Positions 62,334 to 64,000 of a DNA stretch of 64,000 nt are shown here, one piece after another. The position numbers and the translations under genes were made by a program. This DNA comes from Flavobacterium saliperosum (GTDB lineage: Bacteria; Bacteroidota; Bacteroidia; Flavobacteriales; Flavobacteriaceae), in the NCBI RefSeq assembly GCF_900100625.1, contig NZ_FMTY01000001.1:372001-436000 (forward strand), in the 5' to 3' direction. The notes under the pieces are model-generated. The model worked only from the letters and a program-made list of their open reading frames with translations. It did no database searches and had not been told where the DNA came from. How positions within the stretch are numbered: the first letter of the stretch is position 1; each line of letters starts with the position of its first letter.

Positions 62334-62963
62334 CTAAACTTTATACTTCAAAGGCAGGTGTACCACTTTCTTGGTTTCGAAAAACTCATCTTCGAAGAAA
62401 TCGGATAAATTATACTCGGTAACCTTTGGAAAAGCTGCCAGTTCTTCGGTTAAATCGCCGCCTTTCAGATACAGGATTCCGTTTTTCAGTTCGTGATTGT
62501 TCTTCTTTTTGATTTTGTCTTTTACCCACGAGTAGAAATCCGGCATGTTCGTAACCGCACGACTCACAATGAAATCGAAATCTTCTTTCACGTTTTCGGC
62601 ACGCATTTGTTCCGCCTTTACATTCTGCAAACCCAAGCCCTGAGCCACTTCATTCACCACACGGATTTTCTTGGCAATTACATCAATCAGATAAAAATCG
62701 ACTTCGGGAAATAAAATCGCCAACGGAATTCCGGGAAAACCGCCTCCGGTCCCCACATCCAAAATTTTAGAACCCGGCTGAAACTCGATTATTTTTGCAA
62801 TTCCCAACGAATGCAATACGTGCTTGGTGTACAATTCATCAATATCTTTTCGGGAAATCACATTGATTTTTGCATTCCAGTCTTTATACAATTCTTCCAG
62901 TTTTCGGAGTTGTTCTACCTGATTATCAGTAAGATTAGGGAAATATTTTACAATATGTTGCAT
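62334..62963 (-). CDS. rsmG: 16S rRNA (guanine-527 N7)-methyltransferase
   Basis: SAM enzyme (old name GidB) modifying G527 of 16S rRNA. The 209 residues show KDWNAKINVISRKDIDELY, the SAM motif ILDVGTGGGFPGIPLAI (67-83) and FDFIVSRAVTNM. Length is normal. Its start codon lies 4 bases from a 15-bp perfect inverted repeat that also overlaps its promoter box. Confidence 0.95.
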   Translation of the reverse strand: MQHIVKYFPNLTDNQVEQLRKLEELYKDWNAKINVISRKDIDELYTKHVLHSLGIAKIIEFQPGSKILDVGTGGGFPGIPLAILFPEVDFYLIDVIAKKIRVVNEVAQGLGLQNVKAEQMRAENVKEDFDFIVSRAVTNMPDFYSWVKDKIKKKNNHELKNGILYLKGGDLTEELAAFPKVTEYNLSDFFEDEFFETKKVVHLPLKYKV

Positions 62964-62966
62964 TAT

Positions 62967-63012
62967 TCAAAATTTTCAACAAAAGTACGTAATTTACTGT
63001 TGAAAATTTTGA
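62967..63012. promoter_or_regulatory. 15-bp perfect inverted repeat between rsmG and the desaturase gene
   Basis: TCAAAATTTTCAACA (62967-62981) is the exact reverse complement of 62998-63012, with a 16-base spacer. The rsmG -7 box lies partly in the left arm. It could be an operator or an mRNA hairpin. Confidence 0.6.
62980..62987 (-). promoter_or_regulatory. -7 box for rsmG (TACTTTTG)
   Basis: Exact match on the minus strand, 16 bases before the rsmG ATG, within the inverted repeat region. Confidence 0.6.
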
Positions 63013-63044
63013 CTTATTTAACGGTTTCCATTTCCTTTAATACT

Positions 63045-63052
63045 TACCTTTG
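63045..63052 (+). promoter_or_regulatory. -7 box for the desaturase gene (TACCTTTG)
   Basis: Exact match, 22 bases before ATG 63075. This favours that start over an in-frame ATG at 63063, which would leave almost no leader. Confidence 0.6.
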
Positions 63053-63074
63053 GAACGAATTAATGCATTTGATT

Positions 63075-64000
63075 ATGAATACACAAGCTCCTATATTCTC
63101 AAAAACTGATAATATGAAATTTTTCCGAACGCTGAACAAACGCGTGAACGATTATTTCAAGGAAAACAACCTGCAAAAAACCGGAAACTGGAAATTACAC
63201 CTGAAAACAGTTGTCATGTTTTCACTCTTCCTTACCCCGTACTTTTTAATACTTGCCTTAGACTTACCGCTTTGGGCTTACTTGCTTTTAACTGTGGTTA
63301 TCGGGATTGGAATGGCCGGCGTTGGGATGAACGTTATGCACGATGGCAATCACGGATCGTATTCCACAAAGCCTTGGCTAAATAAAATCATGGGCGGAAG
63401 TATCTACATTTTAGCCGGAAACGTCTACAATTGGCAGGTACAACACAATGTGTTACACCATACTTACACCAACATTCCGGGACACGATGAAGATTTGGAT
63501 GCCGGACGAATCATCCGTTTTACGCACAGTGCAAAATGGCACCGATTCCACAGATTCCAACATTTATATTCGGTTTTCCTATACGGTTTATTAACGTTCA
63601 ACTGGGCGTTAACCACCGATTTCAAACAAATGAAAGCCTATCTGAAAAGAAAACTATCTTACGGCGAACCTAAAAATCCAAAAATTCTTTGGACGACTTT
63701 AGTGATCACAAAAGTGATTTATTTCTCAATCTGGTTAGTGATTCCGATGATTATCGGTATTACCTGGTGGAAAGTGCTTTTAGGTTTCTTCGTAATGCAT
63801 TATACAGCAGGGTTGATTTTAAGTGTAGTATTCCAATTGGCGCATGTGGTGGAAGAAACAACAAACCCTACTCCGAATGAAGCCGGTGAAATCGAAAACA
63901 CCTGGGCCATTCACCAATTGTTCACCACCACCAATTTCGCTCCGAAAAACTGGATTGTAAACTGGTACACCGGCGGACTGAACCATCAGATTGAACACCA
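63075..64000 (+). CDS. Membrane fatty acid desaturase, 3' end outside window
   Basis: The first 308 residues of a membrane-bound desaturase that inserts a double bond into acyl chains. Two hydrophobic pairs (FSLFLTPYFLILAL, LLLTVVIGIGMAG) precede the His boxes: HDGNHGS (box 1), HHTYTN after NVLHH (box 2), and GGLNHQIEHH at the window end (box 3). This is the acyl-lipid/acyl-CoA desaturase type. The gene continues beyond base 64000. It is divergent from rsmG. Confidence 0.9.
   Translation, partial: MNTQAPIFSKTDNMKFFRTLNKRVNDYFKENNLQKTGNWKLHLKTVVMFSLFLTPYFLILALDLPLWAYLLLTVVIGIGMAGVGMNVMHDGNHGSYSTKPWLNKIMGGSIYILAGNVYNWQVQHNVLHHTYTNIPGHDEDLDAGRIIRFTHSAKWHRFHRFQHLYSVFLYGLLTFNWALTTDFKQMKAYLKRKLSYGEPKNPKILWTTLVITKVIYFSIWLVIPMIIGITWWKVLLGFFVMHYTAGLILSVVFQLAHVVEETTNPTPNEAGEIENTWAIHQLFTTTNFAPKNWIVNWYTGGLNHQIEH

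Overview
The window looks like a chromosomal segment of a member of the Flavobacteriaceae, close to Flavobacterium. The evidence is the gliding genes gldB and gldC, a type IX secretion plug protein, a short primary sigma factor without region 1.1, the Bacteroidetes-type promoter box TAnnTTTG (21 exact copies in sensible places), AT-rich gaps with almost no Shine-Dalgarno sites, and meso-DAP-type cell wall enzymes. I see no insertion sequence, prophage, CRISPR array or rRNA operon. Nearly everything is core genome.

Layout. 1-2.5 kb (+): the tail of a secreted protein, the primary sigma factor rpoD and rpe. 2.5-9.4 kb (-): a CBS-pair protein, a three-gene RND efflux operon (adaptor, pump, TolC-like channel) and an MtfA-type peptidase. 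9.6-10.2 kb (-): tRNA-Arg and a YqeY-like gene. 10.5-26.3 kb (-): a complete dcw cluster running mraZ-rsmH-ftsL-ftsI-murE-mraY-murD-ftsW-murG-murC-ftsQ-ftsA-ftsZ. It is headed by three 10-bp-spaced GTGGT boxes, a likely MraZ operator, and closed by a terminator behind ftsZ. 26.7-31.1 kb: an alpha/beta hydrolase and engB (+), gldB-gldC (-), nadE and an orphan LuxR-type response regulator (+). 31.1-36.7 kb (-): dnaG, an ECF sigma / membrane anti-sigma candidate / outer-membrane protein operon, and a polyprenyl synthase. 36.8-40.5 kb: a lipoprotein, rlmN, an O-methyltransferase, and tatA with a PAP2 phosphatase. 40.6-45.7 kb (-): a five-gene operon of three tandem paralogous surface proteins, a DUF6702 protein and an M1 peptidase. 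45.8-50.6 kb: pepE, an RMND1-like protein, two identical tRNA-Gly genes, an acetyltransferase and two convergent L,D-transpeptidases. 50.8-64 kb: a CBM9-like/beta-barrel protein with gpmI and a thioredoxin-like lipoprotein, a CoA-transferase, map and a methyltransferase, the T9SS plug, apaG, pruA, rsmG, and the start of a fatty acid desaturase.

How it fits together. The dcw cluster makes lipid II and builds the divisome, while the L,D-transpeptidases crosslink the same wall. rpoD encodes the factor expected to read the TAnnTTTG boxes seen across the window. gldB, gldC and the plug protein tie the organism to gliding and type IX secretion.

Most unusual observations: (1) gpmI is fused in frame to a DUF1398 domain. 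(2) DnaG has lost all four ligands of its zinc finger. (3) Degenerate tandem repeats of period 8 and period 7 fill several gaps, and the period-8 arrays end directly in front of murC, murG, ftsW and dnaG. (4) A structured repeat element lies at 39.5 kb. (5) A 15-bp perfect inverted repeat sits on the rsmG promoter. I found no clearly new defence or mobile system. Where I compare with other genomes I am relying on memory and ran no search.
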